Below, in pieces: positions 17,338 through 26,450 of a DNA stretch of 64,000 bases (positions are counted from its first letter, which is position 1; every line of letters starts with the position of its first letter). Made by a program: the position numbers and the translations under genes. Under the pieces are notes generated by a model. The model did not search any database. It was not told the origin of the DNA and saw only the letters and a list, made by a program, of their open reading frames with translations. The DNA comes from Bacteroides zhangwenhongii (lineage in GTDB: Bacteria; Bacteroidota; Bacteroidia; Bacteroidales; Bacteroidaceae): contig NZ_CP059856.1 of assembly GCF_009193325.2 (NCBI RefSeq), forward strand, positions 4,030,001-4,094,000. The letters run 5' to 3'.

Positions 17338-17941
17338 TATTACTACTATGCAATTTATATATCTGATTACTAATAGCTTGGTTTATAATCTGACCATTAA
17401 TTTCTTTATATTAAGAATGCCCTTTTTGACCGTAAGATTGCGTTTTCGCAGTGTTTTCCTTCCGGTAAAGTTGTTGTTGGACGGCTATGTTCTCTGCATA
17501 TGGTGTGGGAATTAAAACAAAACCCGGTAGGCTTAACATACAACAAGGCACTACTAATATGTTTTGTAGGCACTACGTTCCCGTTTCACGTATGTGAAGC
17601 ATTCGGATGACGTACGTAGACTTTCCGGTTCTCGCAGGTGAACCGAATGGTTCATGTACGTCAAACGAATACTAATTGCCGGAAAAATACATTAAACAAG
17701 GCGCATGATTATATTAAGTAAGCCGCATAAACAATTTAATAATGCGGCTTATATCTGACTAGGAAAGTATGTCAACCGATAAACAACCGCAGGAGGATTA
17801 GTATTTACTGGTATACTTCTTTCTCCCAACAGGCTGCTTTATCATTTTATCTCTCAAGATTTAGCAAAATCATGCAGGGTTTATATTTCTGATTTCTATT
17901 AAAAGTCCTTAACGAAAGCCCAATCCATCACATTTTATTTG
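17338..17941. other. Gene-poor stretch with scattered short hairpins
   Basis: No credible coding frame. Visible structure: a 10-base perfect stem at 17719-17728/17742-17751 (taagccgcat), a small hairpin near 17630 (tgaacc/ggttca), a palindromic ttcac/gtgaa hairpin near 17590, and two acgtacg/gtacgt-containing segments at about 17610-17660. Nothing assigns a function. Confidence 0.4.
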
Positions 17942-17949
17942 TTTCTTTG
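17942..17949 (+). promoter_or_regulatory. Putative -7 box of the methyltransferase-ftsX-uppP operon
   Basis: TTTCTTTG matches TAnnTTTG except for the second base. It lies 65 bases before the ATG at 18014 and is the best candidate in this region. Confidence 0.35.
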
Positions 17950-18013
17950 CACCAAATTAGGGTATAGTGTTGCTTCTTGCATTGAGGCAGCACTTAATTT
18001 TGTTTTAGGATTA

Positions 18014-18913
18014 ATGGAGAAACTCAGTATAAATGCTTGTCCGGTGTGTGGCTGTACGCACTTGAAACGCGTCATGACTTGTACGGATTTTTATGCTTCG
18101 GGCGAACAGTTTGAGCTGTATTCGTGTGACGATTGCAGCTTTACGTTCACGCAAGGAGTTCCGGTAGAAGCAGAGATAGGCAAGTATTATGAGACTCCCG
18201 ATTACATCTCCCACACTGATACGCGCAAGGGCGCGATGAATAATATCTATCATTACGTACGTTCCTATATGCTGGGCCGCAAAGCGCGTCTGGTAGCCAG
18301 AGAAGCGCATCGCAAGACGGGACGTTTGCTCGATATAGGTACGGGAACCGGTTACTTTGCCGATACGATGGTACGTCGTGGTTGGAAAGTGGAGGCGATA
18401 GAGAAAAGTCCGCAGGCACGTGAATTTGCAAAAGCGCATTTCAATCTGGACGTAAAGCCGGAGCCGGCACTGAAAGAGTTTGCTCCCGATAGCTTTGATG
18501 TCATTACCCTTTGGCACGTGATGGAGCATTTGGAACATCTCAGTGAGGTGTGGGAACGACTCCGTGAGATGCTGACGGAAAAAGGAGTATTGATTGTGGC
18601 AGTGCCCAACTGTTCTTCGTACGACGCCAAGCGTTATGGCGAATATTGGGCGGCATACGACGTTCCCCGTCACCTTTGGCATTTTACTCCGGGCACTATA
18701 CAGCAGTTGGCTTCCCGTCACGGTTTTATTATGGCAGCACGCCATCCGATGCCGTTCGATGCGTTTTACGTATCTATGCTGAGCGAGAAACATCGTGGCA
18801 GTTCGTGTAGTTTCCTGAAAGGGATGTATGCAGGCGCGCTGGCTTGGTTCAACGCTTTGGGACGAAAGGAACGAAGCAGTTCTATGATTTACGTATTCCG
18901 AAAAAAGAGATAA
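18014..18913 (+). CDS. Class I SAM-dependent methyltransferase with N-terminal zinc-ribbon
   Basis: 299 residues from the ATG at 18014 (the frame is open further upstream without a better start). An N-terminal CxxC pair set (CPVC near residue 9 and CDDC near 42) looks like a zinc ribbon. Next comes the SAM-binding motif 'LLDIGTGTGYFADTM', then 'FDVITLWHVMEHLEH', as in Methyltransf_23/UbiG-like enzymes, with a C-terminal hydrophobic/aromatic portion. The substrate is unknown; relatives act on small molecules or glycan intermediates. It is the first gene of a tight plus-strand run: ftsX starts three bases after its stop codon. Confidence 0.85.
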   Translation: MEKLSINACPVCGCTHLKRVMTCTDFYASGEQFELYSCDDCSFTFTQGVPVEAEIGKYYETPDYISHTDTRKGAMNNIYHYVRSYMLGRKARLVAREAHRKTGRLLDIGTGTGYFADTMVRRGWKVEAIEKSPQAREFAKAHFNLDVKPEPALKEFAPDSFDVITLWHVMEHLEHLSEVWERLREMLTEKGVLIVAVPNCSSYDAKRYGEYWAAYDVPRHLWHFTPGTIQQLASRHGFIMAARHPMPFDAFYVSMLSEKHRGSSCSFLKGMYAGALAWFNALGRKERSSSMIYVFRKKR

Positions 18914-18916
18914 CGC

Positions 18917-19798
18917 ATGGGAAATAAAAACAAGTATAAGTCAGGTTCGATTTTCGACATGCAGTTCATTACGTCGAGTATCAGTACGACACTGGTGTTG
19001 CTGTTGCTGGGACTGGTCGTCTTTTTCGTGTTGACGGCACACAATCTTTCCGTCTATGTTCGTGAGAATATCAGTTTCTCTATTCTTATCAGTGACGATA
19101 TGAAGGAGGCCGACATACTGAAACTTCAGAAGAAGCTGAACGGCGAATCTTTCGTGAAAGAGTCCGAATACATCTCTAAGAAGCAGGCTTTGAAAGAGCA
19201 GACGGAGGCGATGGGTACTGACCCCGAAGAGTTTCTGGGTTATAATCCTTTCACCGCTTCTATCGAAATCAAGCTCCATTCCGAGTATGCGAATTCCGAC
19301 AGTATCGCGAAGATAGAGAAGAAAATCAAGAGGAATACCAACATACAGGATGTGCTCTATCGGAAGGAGCTGATTGACGCAGTGAATGACAATATACGGA
19401 ATATCAGCCTGGTGCTGCTGGCGTTGGCAGTAGTGCTCACCTTTATTTCTTTTGCATTGATAAACAATACGATAAGGCTGGCCATTTACTCCAAGCGGTT
19501 CCTCATTCACACCATGAAACTGGTAGGTGCGAGTTGGGGATTTATTCGTGGCCCATTCCTCCGGAAGAATGTGTGGAGCGGAGTGTTGGCGGCGGTTGTG
19601 GCAGATACGGTATTGATGGGAACTGCTTATTGGGCGGTGACATACGAGCCGGAGCTGCTCCAGGTCATCACGCCCGAGGTGATGTTGATTGTATGTGCAA
19701 GCGTATTGGTGTTTGGAATTGTGATTACATGGCTCTGCGCCTATGTGTCAATCAATAAATATCTGAGAATGAGGGCGAACAGCCTGTACTATATTTAG
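18917..19798 (+). CDS. ftsX: Cell division protein FtsX, permease-like ABC subunit
   Basis: 293 residues with the FtsX layout: an N-terminal membrane helix (about 20-42), a periplasmic domain of about 130 residues ('ENISFSILISDDMKEADILKLQKKL'), then three more helices in an FtsX fold ('LVGASWGFIRGPFLRKNVWSG' in between). With FtsE it forms an ABC-type complex that activates peptidoglycan hydrolases at the division site. ftsE is not adjacent, which is common in Bacteroidetes. The neighbours downstream (DUF3098, uppP, truB, queA, folK) form a conserved Bacteroidales block. Confidence 0.92.
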   Translation: MGNKNKYKSGSIFDMQFITSSISTTLVLLLLGLVVFFVLTAHNLSVYVRENISFSILISDDMKEADILKLQKKLNGESFVKESEYISKKQALKEQTEAMGTDPEEFLGYNPFTASIEIKLHSEYANSDSIAKIEKKIKRNTNIQDVLYRKELIDAVNDNIRNISLVLLALAVVLTFISFALINNTIRLAIYSKRFLIHTMKLVGASWGFIRGPFLRKNVWSGVLAAVVADTVLMGTAYWAVTYEPELLQVITPEVMLIVCASVLVFGIVITWLCAYVSINKYLRMRANSLYYI

Positions 19799-19893
19799 CG
19801 GATAATGAGTGATAAGTAATAAGTTGAGGTAGTGAGACACGTCGTTTGCGACTTTAATTTATAATTTTTAATTTATAATTTTTAATTGAAACT

Positions 19894-20136
19894 ATGTCTG
19901 ACAAGCAGAAATTTGCCTTTGATAAAGTGAACTTTATCTTGCTAGCAATAGGAATGGCGATTGTTATCATCGGGTTCCTGCTGATGGCGGGACCTTCGTC
20001 GTCCGAAACAGCCTTTGAACCGGATATTTTCAGTGTACGTAGAATAAAAATAGCGCCTGCTGTTTGCCTGTTTGGCTTCTTGTCTATGATATACGCTGTG
20101 TTACGCAAACCTAAAACTCAAAAGACAGAGAAATAA
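19894..20136 (+). CDS. DUF3098 small membrane protein
   Basis: 80 residues with two hydrophobic segments (about 12-31 and 52-70) joined by '[22 protein letters not shown]', the recognisable DUF3098 signature. Function unknown; it is consistently found between ftsX and uppP in Bacteroidetes, which suggests an envelope or division role. The 95-base gap before it is very AT-rich with direct repeats of the type aatttttaatt. The stop codon lies two bases before the uppP start. Confidence 0.85.
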   Translation: MSDKQKFAFDKVNFILLAIGMAIVIIGFLLMAGPSSSETAFEPDIFSVRRIKIAPAVCLFGFLSMIYAVLRKPKTQKTEK

Positions 20137-20138
20137 AG

Positions 20139-20993
20139 ATGGGGGATCTGACTACATTTGAAACAATTATCATCGCTATTGTGGAGGGATTGACGGAGTT
20201 TCTTCCGGTTTCTTCTACGGGACACATGATTATAACACAAAACATACTGGGAGTAGAGAGTACGGAATTCGTGAAGGCTTTCACAGTTATTATTCAGTTT
20301 GGCGCGATTCTTTCGGTTGTCTGCCTTTATTGGAAACGGTTCTTCCGGTTGAACAACACTCCGGTGCCTGCCGGTACTTCCTGGCTGAAGCGTTTGCTGC
20401 ATCGGTTCGATTTCTATTGGAAGCTGTTGGTCGCTTTTATCCCTGCGGCTATATTGGGCTTCTTATTCAGTGATAAGATAGATGAATTGTTGGAGAGTGT
20501 GACGGTGGTGGCCGTTATGCTGGTGATTGGCGGAGTGTTCATGTTGTTTTGCGACAGAATATTCACGAAAGGAAGTGAAGATACGGTGCTGACAGAGAAG
20601 AAAGCATTCAATATCGGCTTGTTTCAGTGTATTGCCATGATACCGGGCGTTTCGCGTTCGATGGCTACCATTGTGGGCGGTATGGCGCAGAAACTGACAC
20701 GTAAGGAAGCAGCCGAGTTTTCGTTTTTCCTGGCGGTGCCGACGATGTTTGCGGCAACCGGATATAAGGTGCTGAAACTCTTTCTGGATGGAGGGACTGA
20801 AGTACTGATGAATAATATGCCGGCACTTATCATTGGTAATGTAGTGGCTTTTATCGTCGCTTTGCTTGCTATAAAGTTCTTTATAAACTTCGTGACCAAA
20901 TATGGCTTTAAGGCATTCGGCTGGTACCGGATTATCGTGGGTGGAGCTATTCTGGTGATGTTGTTGATGGGATATAATCTGCAAATAGGCTGA
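20139..20993 (+). CDS. uppP: Undecaprenyl-diphosphatase
   Basis: 284 residues, polytopic. It holds both BacA/UppP signature motifs: '[15 protein letters not shown]' near the N-terminus (catalytic Glu and Ser) and '[14 protein letters not shown]' in the second half (catalytic Arg). It dephosphorylates C55-PP on the periplasmic side to recycle the lipid carrier for peptidoglycan and other glycans; loss of function classically alters bacitracin sensitivity. Two bases separate it from the DUF3098 gene. Confidence 0.96.
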   Translation: MGDLTTFETIIIAIVEGLTEFLPVSSTGHMIITQNILGVESTEFVKAFTVIIQFGAILSVVCLYWKRFFRLNNTPVPAGTSWLKRLLHRFDFYWKLLVAFIPAAILGFLFSDKIDELLESVTVVAVMLVIGGVFMLFCDRIFTKGSEDTVLTEKKAFNIGLFQCIAMIPGVSRSMATIVGGMAQKLTRKEAAEFSFFLAVPTMFAATGYKVLKLFLDGGTEVLMNNMPALIIGNVVAFIVALLAIKFFINFVTKYGFKAFGWYRIIVGGAILVMLLMGYNLQIG

Positions 20994-21044
20994 TGGGCTT
21001 TGGATGAGTTGTAACAGAAGCGGATGAGTTATAAATAAAGGCTG

Positions 21045-21767
21045 ATGAATTTTAAAAAAGGAGAAGTACTGTTTTTTAATAAACCTCTCGGGTGGACTTC
21101 ATTTAAAGTAGTGGGACATGCCCGCTATCATATCTGTCGCCGGATAGGAGTGAAAAAACTGAAAGTCGGGCACGCCGGTACGCTGGATCCTCTTGCAACG
21201 GGGGTGATGATAGTATGTACGGGTAAGGCCACGAAGAGGATAGAAGAGTTTCAATATCATACGAAGGAGTATATCGCCACGCTCCGGCTGGGGGCTACTA
21301 CGCCGTCGTACGATCTGGAACACGAGATAGATGCCACCTACCCTACCGGACATATCACGCGGGAGATGGTGGAAGAAGTGTTGACACATTTTATAGGTAC
21401 GATAGAACAGGTTCCCCCTGCCTTCTCCGCCTGCATGGTGGATGGAAAACGTGCTTATGAGTTGGCACGGAAAGGCGAGGAAGTCGAACTAAAGGCGAAG
21501 CAGCTTGTTATCGACGAGATTGAATTGCTGGAATGCTGTCTGGAGACACCGGAGCCGATGATTCGGATTCGTGTGGTATGCAGCAAGGGAACGTATATCC
21601 GTGCGTTGGCACGCGACATTGGCGAAGCACTCCACAGCGGAGCGCATCTGACGGGATTGATTCGTACACGTGTGGGCGATGTCCGTCTGGAAGACTGTCT
21701 GGACCCTGAACACTTTAAAGAGTGGATAGACCGGCAGGAAATAGAAAATGAGGAAGAAAATAATTAA
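21045..21767 (+). CDS. truB: tRNA pseudouridine(55) synthase
   Basis: 240 residues. Contains 'NKPLGWTSFKVV' and the catalytic 'GHAGTLDPLATGVM', in which Asp is the nucleophile. Short C-terminus without an obvious PUA domain, typical for Bacteroidetes TruB. It converts U55 of the T-loop to pseudouridine in nearly all tRNAs. It sits between uppP (51 bases) and queA (17 bases), so three tRNA or cofactor genes follow the envelope genes in one run. Confidence 0.95.
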   Translation: MNFKKGEVLFFNKPLGWTSFKVVGHARYHICRRIGVKKLKVGHAGTLDPLATGVMIVCTGKATKRIEEFQYHTKEYIATLRLGATTPSYDLEHEIDATYPTGHITREMVEEVLTHFIGTIEQVPPAFSACMVDGKRAYELARKGEEVELKAKQLVIDEIELLECCLETPEPMIRIRVVCSKGTYIRALARDIGEALHSGAHLTGLIRTRVGDVRLEDCLDPEHFKEWIDRQEIENEEENN

Positions 21768-21784
21768 CGTAATAAGGAATAGAT

Positions 21785-22843
21785 ATGAAATTATCACAAT
21801 TCAAATTTAAGTTACCCGAAGACAAGATCGCGTTGCACCCGACGAAGTATAGGGATGAATCGCGTTTGATGGTATTGCATCGTAATACAGGTAAGATTGA
21901 GCACAAGATGTTCAAGGAAGTTCTGGAGTATTTTGATGATAAGGATGTGTTTATATTCAACGATACAAAGGTATTTCCGGCTCGTTTGTATGGTAACAAG
22001 GAGAAGACTGGTGCCCGTATCGAAGTGTTCTTGTTGCGTGAGTTGAATGAGGAACTACGCCTGTGGGACGTGTTGGTGGATCCGGCCCGTAAAATCCGTA
22101 TCGGTAATAAGCTGTATTTCGGACCGGACGATTCGATGGTGGCTGAGGTGATTGACAATACTACTTCGCGTGGCCGTACGCTCCGTTTCCTTTATGACGG
22201 ACCTCATGACGAGTTCAAGAAAGCTTTATATGAATTGGGCGAGACTCCCCTGCCCCATACGATTATCAACCGTCCGGTAGAGCCGGAAGATGCGGAGCGT
22301 TTCCAGTCTATCTTTGCGAAGAACGAAGGTGCGGTGACTGCCCCGACTGCCAGCCTGCATTTCAGCCGTGAGTTGATGAAGCGTTTGGAGATCAAAGGAG
22401 TGGACTTTGCTTACATCACTCTGCACGCCGGTTTGGGCAACTTCCGCGATATCGATGTGGAAGACCTAACAAAGCATAAGATGGATTCGGAACAGATGTT
22501 TGTGGATGAAGCGGCTGTGAAGACTGTCAACCGTGCGAAAGATAATGGAAAGAATGTGTGTGCGGTAGGTACGACAGTGATGCGCGCGATTGAAAGTGCG
22601 GTCAGCACGGACGGACATCTGAAGGAATTTGAGGGTTGGACTAATAAGTTTATCTTCCCTCCGTATGAATTCACCGTAGCCAATTCAATGATTTCCAACT
22701 TCCATATGCCGCTTTCTACCTTGCTGATGATTGTAGCTGCCTTTGGCGGTTATGAACAGGTGATGGATGCTTATCATGTAGCGCTGAAAGAAGGTTACCG
22801 CTTCGGTACGTATGGAGATGCAATGCTGATTCTGGATAAATAA
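21785..22843 (+). CDS. queA: S-adenosylmethionine:tRNA ribosyltransferase-isomerase
   Basis: 352 residues, full length. Recognisable blocks are '[21 protein letters not shown]', '[13 protein letters not shown]', '[20 protein letters not shown]' and '[16 protein letters not shown]'. It transfers the ribosyl moiety of SAM to preQ1 in tRNA, giving epoxyqueuosine, the penultimate step of queuosine synthesis. Its TAA shares one base with the ATG of folK at 22843, which implies tight translational coupling. Confidence 0.96.
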   Translation: MKLSQFKFKLPEDKIALHPTKYRDESRLMVLHRNTGKIEHKMFKEVLEYFDDKDVFIFNDTKVFPARLYGNKEKTGARIEVFLLRELNEELRLWDVLVDPARKIRIGNKLYFGPDDSMVAEVIDNTTSRGRTLRFLYDGPHDEFKKALYELGETPLPHTIINRPVEPEDAERFQSIFAKNEGAVTAPTASLHFSRELMKRLEIKGVDFAYITLHAGLGNFRDIDVEDLTKHKMDSEQMFVDEAAVKTVNRAKDNGKNVCAVGTTVMRAIESAVSTDGHLKEFEGWTNKFIFPPYEFTVANSMISNFHMPLSTLLMIVAAFGGYEQVMDAYHVALKEGYRFGTYGDAMLILDK

Positions 22844-23328
22844 TGGCGAAAGTGTATGTAGGACTCGGCACTAACTTGGGAGATAAAGAACAGAATCTTA
22901 AGGTTGCCGTGCAAAAAATAGAAGAGCAGATAGGGAAAGTCGTTTCCCTGTCTGCTTTTTACATAACTGCCCCTTGGGGCTTTACCTCTGAGAATAGTTT
23001 CCTGAATGCGGCGGCTTGTGTGGAAACGGAACTGTCTCCTTTGGATGTGTTGCAGAAAACGCAGTCGATTGAACGCGAATTGGGACGCACGAAGAAGTCG
23101 GTCAATGGCGCTTATAGCGACCGCCTGATTGATATTGACCTGTTGCTTTATGAGGATCTGATTCTCTCTGCAGTCACTCCGTCCGGGGCGGAATTGAATC
23201 TCCCCCACCCGCTGATGACGGAACGTGACTTCGTGATGAAACCGTTGGTGGAAATAGCTCCGGAACTGGTACATCCGGTATTGGGGAAGACGATGCGGGA
23301 ACTTATTTCTTCTTTTTCTCCGCAATAA
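22843..23328 (+). CDS. folK: 2-amino-4-hydroxy-6-hydroxymethyldihydropteridine diphosphokinase (HPPK)
   Basis: 161 residues. The N-terminal 'VYVGLGTNLGDKEQNL', the central 'DIDLLLYEDLIL' and 'LPHPLMTERDFVMKPL' are the HPPK signature. It pyrophosphorylates 6-hydroxymethyl-dihydropterin from ATP for folate synthesis. Last gene of the operon that begins at 18014. Its 3' end overlaps by 26 bases the convergent small membrane protein gene (stop at 23303), so both transcripts are complementary there. Confidence 0.95.
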   Translation: MAKVYVGLGTNLGDKEQNLKVAVQKIEEQIGKVVSLSAFYITAPWGFTSENSFLNAAACVETELSPLDVLQKTQSIERELGRTKKSVNGAYSDRLIDIDLLLYEDLILSAVTPSGAELNLPHPLMTERDFVMKPLVEIAPELVHPVLGKTMRELISSFSPQ

Positions 23329-23491
23329 ATACCGGCAAATAGGCAATGCAGCCTATCAATATTGCATACAGCAGATGAATCTCCTGGAACGGTCTGTCAA
23401 TGAAATGGCAGACAATGGCATAGATGGCAATCGTAAAGCCTATATAAAGCGCCAGGACTAAGAGCGTTTTTAATTTCTTATTTAGAATCAT
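23303..23491 (-). CDS. Small two-helix membrane protein, convergent overlap with folK
   Basis: 62 residues: a basic N-terminus (MILNKKLKTL), hydrophobic helix about 9-27, a short polar link with 'FIDRPFQE', a second helix about 38-55 and a Lys-rich end (EKKKK). The arrangement is that of an intact small inner membrane protein. It is supported by a perfect -7 box (TATCTTTG, 23529-23522 on the minus strand) about 30 bases before the start. I do not recognise the family. The last 26 bases overlap folK tail to tail. Confidence 0.7.
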   Translation of the reverse strand: MILNKKLKTLLVLALYIGFTIAIYAIVCHFIDRPFQEIHLLYAILIGCIAYLPVFIAEKKKK

Positions 23492-23521
23492 TTTAAATCT
23501 ATTTATGTGTTAAATACGGGT

Positions 23522-23529
23522 CAAAGATA
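23522..23529 (-). promoter_or_regulatory. -7 box of the small membrane protein gene
   Basis: The minus strand reads TATCTTTG, a perfect match. It is divergent from and only 22 bases away from the metK -7 box, so the two -33 regions must interleave. Confidence 0.6.
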
Positions 23530-23551
23530 CTCATTATCTCCGAAATCTCTT

Positions 23552-23559
23552 TATCTTTG
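23552..23559 (+). promoter_or_regulatory. -7 box of metK
   Basis: TATCTTTG, a perfect TAnnTTTG. Predicted transcription start near 23567, just before the riboswitch candidate, leaving a leader of about 155 bases. Confidence 0.65.
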
Positions 23560-23573
23560 CACCCGAAATGAAA

Positions 23574-23624
23574 GTGTGGACAGATTTGAGTAGCTTGCAA
23601 CCACGGAAAAAAATGCTAAAACAC
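23574..23624 (+). promoter_or_regulatory. SAM-II (SAM-alpha) riboswitch candidate in the metK leader
   Basis: The leader contains, in the order of the SAM-II consensus, a P1 strand gtgg (23576-23579), the loop element GATTTG (23583-23588), GCTTGCAA (23593-23600), the other P1 strand ccac (23601-23604), an A-rich linker and GCTAAA (23615-23620). TAGC (23591-23594) can pair with GCTA (23615-23618), giving the H-type pseudoknot that defines the class. The known ligand is S-adenosylmethionine, the product of the downstream gene, so feedback control of metK is expected. The metK start lies about 100 bases further on, farther than in classic SD-sequestering examples. Confidence 0.75.
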
Positions 23625-23721
23625 GTCTTACCGACGCTTTGCGGTTTAATCCTTGCAGCACTCACCTCTCCTGCTCTCTCTCATTTTTTAATTTTCAATT
23701 TTTAATTCTTAATTTAAAAAG

Positions 23722-25014
23722 ATGGGATACTTATTTACATCCGAATCGGTGTCAGAAGGACACCCCGACAAGGTAGCCGATCAGATATCGGATGCCGTGC
23801 TTGACAAACTGTTGGCTTACGACCCCAGTTCGAAAGTAGCTTGCGAAACACTAGTGACTACCGGACAAGTGGTGCTAGCGGGTGAAGTGAAAACAAAAGC
23901 GTACGTTGATCTCCAGCTCATCGCACGTGAGGTAATTAAGAAAATCGGCTATACCAAAGGAGAGTACATGTTCGAAAGTAACTCTTGCGGTGTGCTTTCC
24001 GCCATTCATGAGCAGAGCCCCGATATCAACCGTGGTGTGGAACGTCAGGATCCGATGGAACAGGGTGCGGGCGACCAGGGTATGATGTTCGGTTATGCTA
24101 CCAATGAAACGGAAAACTATATGCCGCTTTCTCTTGATCTGGCACACCGCATTCTGCAAGTGCTGGCTGATATCCGTCGTGAAGGAAAGGTGATGACTTA
24201 CCTTCGTCCCGATGCAAAAAGCCAGGTGACTATCGAATATGACGACAACGGAACTCCTGTTCGTATTGATACAATTGTTGTTTCTACGCAGCACGATGAC
24301 TTTATCCAGCCGGAAGATGATTCGCAGGCTGCCCAGCTGAAGGCTGACGAAGAGATGTTGTCTATCATCCGTCGTGATGTGATCGAGATTCTGATGCCTC
24401 GTGTGATTGCTTCCATTCATCATGATAAGGTGTTGGCGCTGTTCAATGATAAAATTATCTATCATGTCAATCCTACCGGAAAGTTTGTAATCGGTGGTCC
24501 TCACGGAGATACCGGTTTGACAGGACGTAAGATTATCGTTGATACGTATGGCGGTAAAGGTGCTCACGGTGGTGGCGCTTTCTCAGGAAAAGACCCTAGC
24601 AAGGTGGACCGCAGCGCAGCTTATGCGGCGCGTCATATCGCTAAGAATATGGTTGCGGCAGGGGTAGCGGATGAAATGCTCGTACAGGTGAGTTATGCTA
24701 TCGGCGTGGCTCGTCCGATCAATATTTTTGTAGATACTTACGGCCGTTCTCACGTGAACATGACCGACGGTGAGATTGCCCGTGTGATCGACCAACTGTT
24801 CGACCTTCGCCCGAAGGCTATCGAGGAGCGCCTGAAACTTCGTAATCCTATTTATCAGGAAACGGCTGCATACGGTCACATGGGGCGCGAACCGCAGGTG
24901 GTAACGAAGAAGTTCTTCTCCCGCTATGAAGGAGACAAGACGGTAGACGTTGAACTCTTTACATGGGAGAAACTCGACTATGTAGATAAAATTAAAGCCG
25001 CTTTCGGTCTGTAA
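23722..25014 (+). CDS. metK: S-adenosylmethionine synthetase
   Basis: 430 residues. Diagnostic blocks are '[20 protein letters not shown]' at the N-terminus, '[12 protein letters not shown]' and the glycine-rich '[22 protein letters not shown]'. It makes SAM from methionine and ATP. Somewhat longer than the E. coli enzyme (384), as in other Bacteroidetes. Preceded by a promoter, a SAM-II riboswitch candidate and an AT-rich stretch (23686-23720); followed by a strong terminator at 25050-25104, so it is monocistronic and SAM-regulated. Confidence 0.97.
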   Translation: MGYLFTSESVSEGHPDKVADQISDAVLDKLLAYDPSSKVACETLVTTGQVVLAGEVKTKAYVDLQLIAREVIKKIGYTKGEYMFESNSCGVLSAIHEQSPDINRGVERQDPMEQGAGDQGMMFGYATNETENYMPLSLDLAHRILQVLADIRREGKVMTYLRPDAKSQVTIEYDDNGTPVRIDTIVVSTQHDDFIQPEDDSQAAQLKADEEMLSIIRRDVIEILMPRVIASIHHDKVLALFNDKIIYHVNPTGKFVIGGPHGDTGLTGRKIIVDTYGGKGAHGGGAFSGKDPSKVDRSAAYAARHIAKNMVAAGVADEMLVQVSYAIGVARPINIFVDTYGRSHVNMTDGEIARVIDQLFDLRPKAIEERLKLRNPIYQETAAYGHMGREPQVVTKKFFSRYEGDKTVDVELFTWEKLDYVDKIKAAFGL

Positions 25015-25049
25015 ATAGTCTGAAACCGAGCTTGACTTGTTTGATAAGA

Positions 25050-25104
25050 GCCGCGATTTCATTTTCCTTTTCCGGGAATTGAGGTTGCGGCCTTTGTTTT
25101 TTTT
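25050..25104 (+). terminator. metK terminator
   Basis: Arms 25050-25067 and 25075-25091 pair over about 17 positions (gccgc/gcggc at the base, several G-T pairs, one mismatch), followed by a T-rich tract at 25093-25104. Confidence 0.7.
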
Positions 25105-25114
25105 CGTAATTTTG
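25085..25114 (+). promoter_or_regulatory. Promoter of the LOG-DUF4271-hemD-rnpA-yidD run
   Basis: TAATTTTG at 25107-25114 is a full -7 box, and TTG at 25085-25087 lies 19 bases upstream. It overlaps the right arm and T-tract of the metK terminator. Confidence 0.5.
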
Positions 25115-25139
25115 CAGGGTGATACAATAAATCGTAGCA

Positions 25140-25727
25140 ATGAACCAGATACATTCCGTATGCGTATATAGCGCTTCCAGCACCAAGATAAATCCTGTGT
25201 ATTTTAAAGCAGCCGAAGAATTGGGCGGTTTGCTTGCTGAACATCATATCCGATTGATTAACGGGGCAGGTAGTATCGGCTTGATGCGTGCCGTTGCGGA
25301 TGCGGTATTGAAGAATGGTGGGGAAGTGACGGGAGTGATTCCTCGTTTTATGGTAGAGCAGAACTGGCAGCACACGGGATTGACGGAGCTGATTGAAGTG
25401 GAGTCCATGCATGAACGGAAACAGAAGATGGCAAATCTGAGTGACGGCATTATTGCGCTGCCCGGTGGTTGCGGTACGCTGGAAGAACTGCTGGAGATTA
25501 TTACCTGGAAGCAATTGGGACTGTATCTCAATCCTATTATTATTCTCAATGTAAACGGTTTCTTTGATCCATTGCTGGAAATGCTTGGGAAGGCGATTGA
25601 CGAGAATTTTATGCGTCAACAGCATGGAGATATATGGAAAGTGGCACAGACACCCGAAGAAGCGTTGAGATTGCTCTATGAGACTCCTGTATGGGATATT
25701 TCCATTCGTAAATTTGCGGCTATATGA
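25140..25727 (+). CDS. LOG family protein (cytokinin riboside 5'-monophosphate phosphoribohydrolase-like)
   Basis: 195 residues with the LOG/TIGR00730 nucleotide-binding signature 'PGGCGTLEELLE' and an N-terminal 'SVCVYSASSTKI' Rossmann-like strand-loop; 'GVIPRFM' lies in between. Enzymes of this family cleave AMP or cytokinin monophosphates to base plus ribose-5-phosphate; the bacterial physiological substrate is uncertain. Its TGA overlaps the ATG of the DUF4271 gene by four bases (25724-25727), suggesting coupled translation. Confidence 0.9.
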   Translation: MNQIHSVCVYSASSTKINPVYFKAAEELGGLLAEHHIRLINGAGSIGLMRAVADAVLKNGGEVTGVIPRFMVEQNWQHTGLTELIEVESMHERKQKMANLSDGIIALPGGCGTLEELLEIITWKQLGLYLNPIIILNVNGFFDPLLEMLGKAIDENFMRQQHGDIWKVAQTPEEALRLLYETPVWDISIRKFAAI

Positions 25728-26446
25728 TTGTGGAACTATTTACTTCGGGCATTGAAGGCATTCCTATCTCCTATTCTCCCCGTACGGATGATGCTATTGC
25801 TCTGACTCTGTTGGCTTGCTTTTTCCTTTCGTCCATTGCTCTGGCTAAAGGAAAGAAATTTCTTTCTCAGCAAGTGAAAGATTTTGTGTTGCATCGCGAA
25901 CGGACAAGTATTTTCGATAGCTCTACGGCGGCTGATGTACGTTATCTGCTTGTGCTTGTGTTGCAAACCTGTGTGTTGGCAGGCATCACTTTCTTCAATT
26001 ATTTTCATGATATGTGCCCTGCCTTGATGGAGCATGTATCCTCTCTCCTATTGTTGGGAATCTATGTCGGCTTTTGCCTTGTTTATTTCTTACTGAAATG
26101 GTTGCTCTATATGTTTCTGGGGTGGACTTTCTTTGATAAAAACAGGACAAATATGTGGCTGGAATCTTATTCTGCACTCATATATTATGTAGGATTTGCC
26201 CTTTTCCCATTCGTACTTTTTCTCGTTTATTTTGACTTGAGTTTTATCAATTTGATTATAATCGGTTCAATTATTCTAATTTTCACTAAAATATTGATGT
26301 TTTATAAGTGGATAAAGCTTTTTTTTCATCAATTTGGCGACCTTTTCCTATTAATTTTGTACTTTTGCGCTCTTGAAATAGTACCTTGTCTGCTACTCTA
26401 TCAAGGTATGGTTCAAATTAATGATGTATTGCTAATAAAATTTTAG
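25724..26446 (+). CDS. DUF4271 multi-pass membrane protein
   Basis: 240 residues with about six to seven hydrophobic segments spread from residue 25 to the C-terminus and a charged region with 'REFTS'-like 'HRERTSIFDSSTAADVRY' after the first helix, the pattern of DUF4271. Function unknown. The family is regularly found directly before hemD in Bacteroidales, as here (four bases to the hemD start). Two TAnnTTTG-like boxes in its 3' end (TAATTTTG 26352-26359, TACTTTTG 26360-26367) might drive hemD separately. Confidence 0.85.
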   Translation: MIVELFTSGIEGIPISYSPRTDDAIALTLLACFFLSSIALAKGKKFLSQQVKDFVLHRERTSIFDSSTAADVRYLLVLVLQTCVLAGITFFNYFHDMCPALMEHVSSLLLLGIYVGFCLVYFLLKWLLYMFLGWTFFDKNRTNMWLESYSALIYYVGFALFPFVLFLVYFDLSFINLIIIGSIILIFTKILMFYKWIKLFFHQFGDLFLLILYFCALEIVPCLLLYQGMVQINDVLLIKF

Positions 26447-26450
26447 GACG

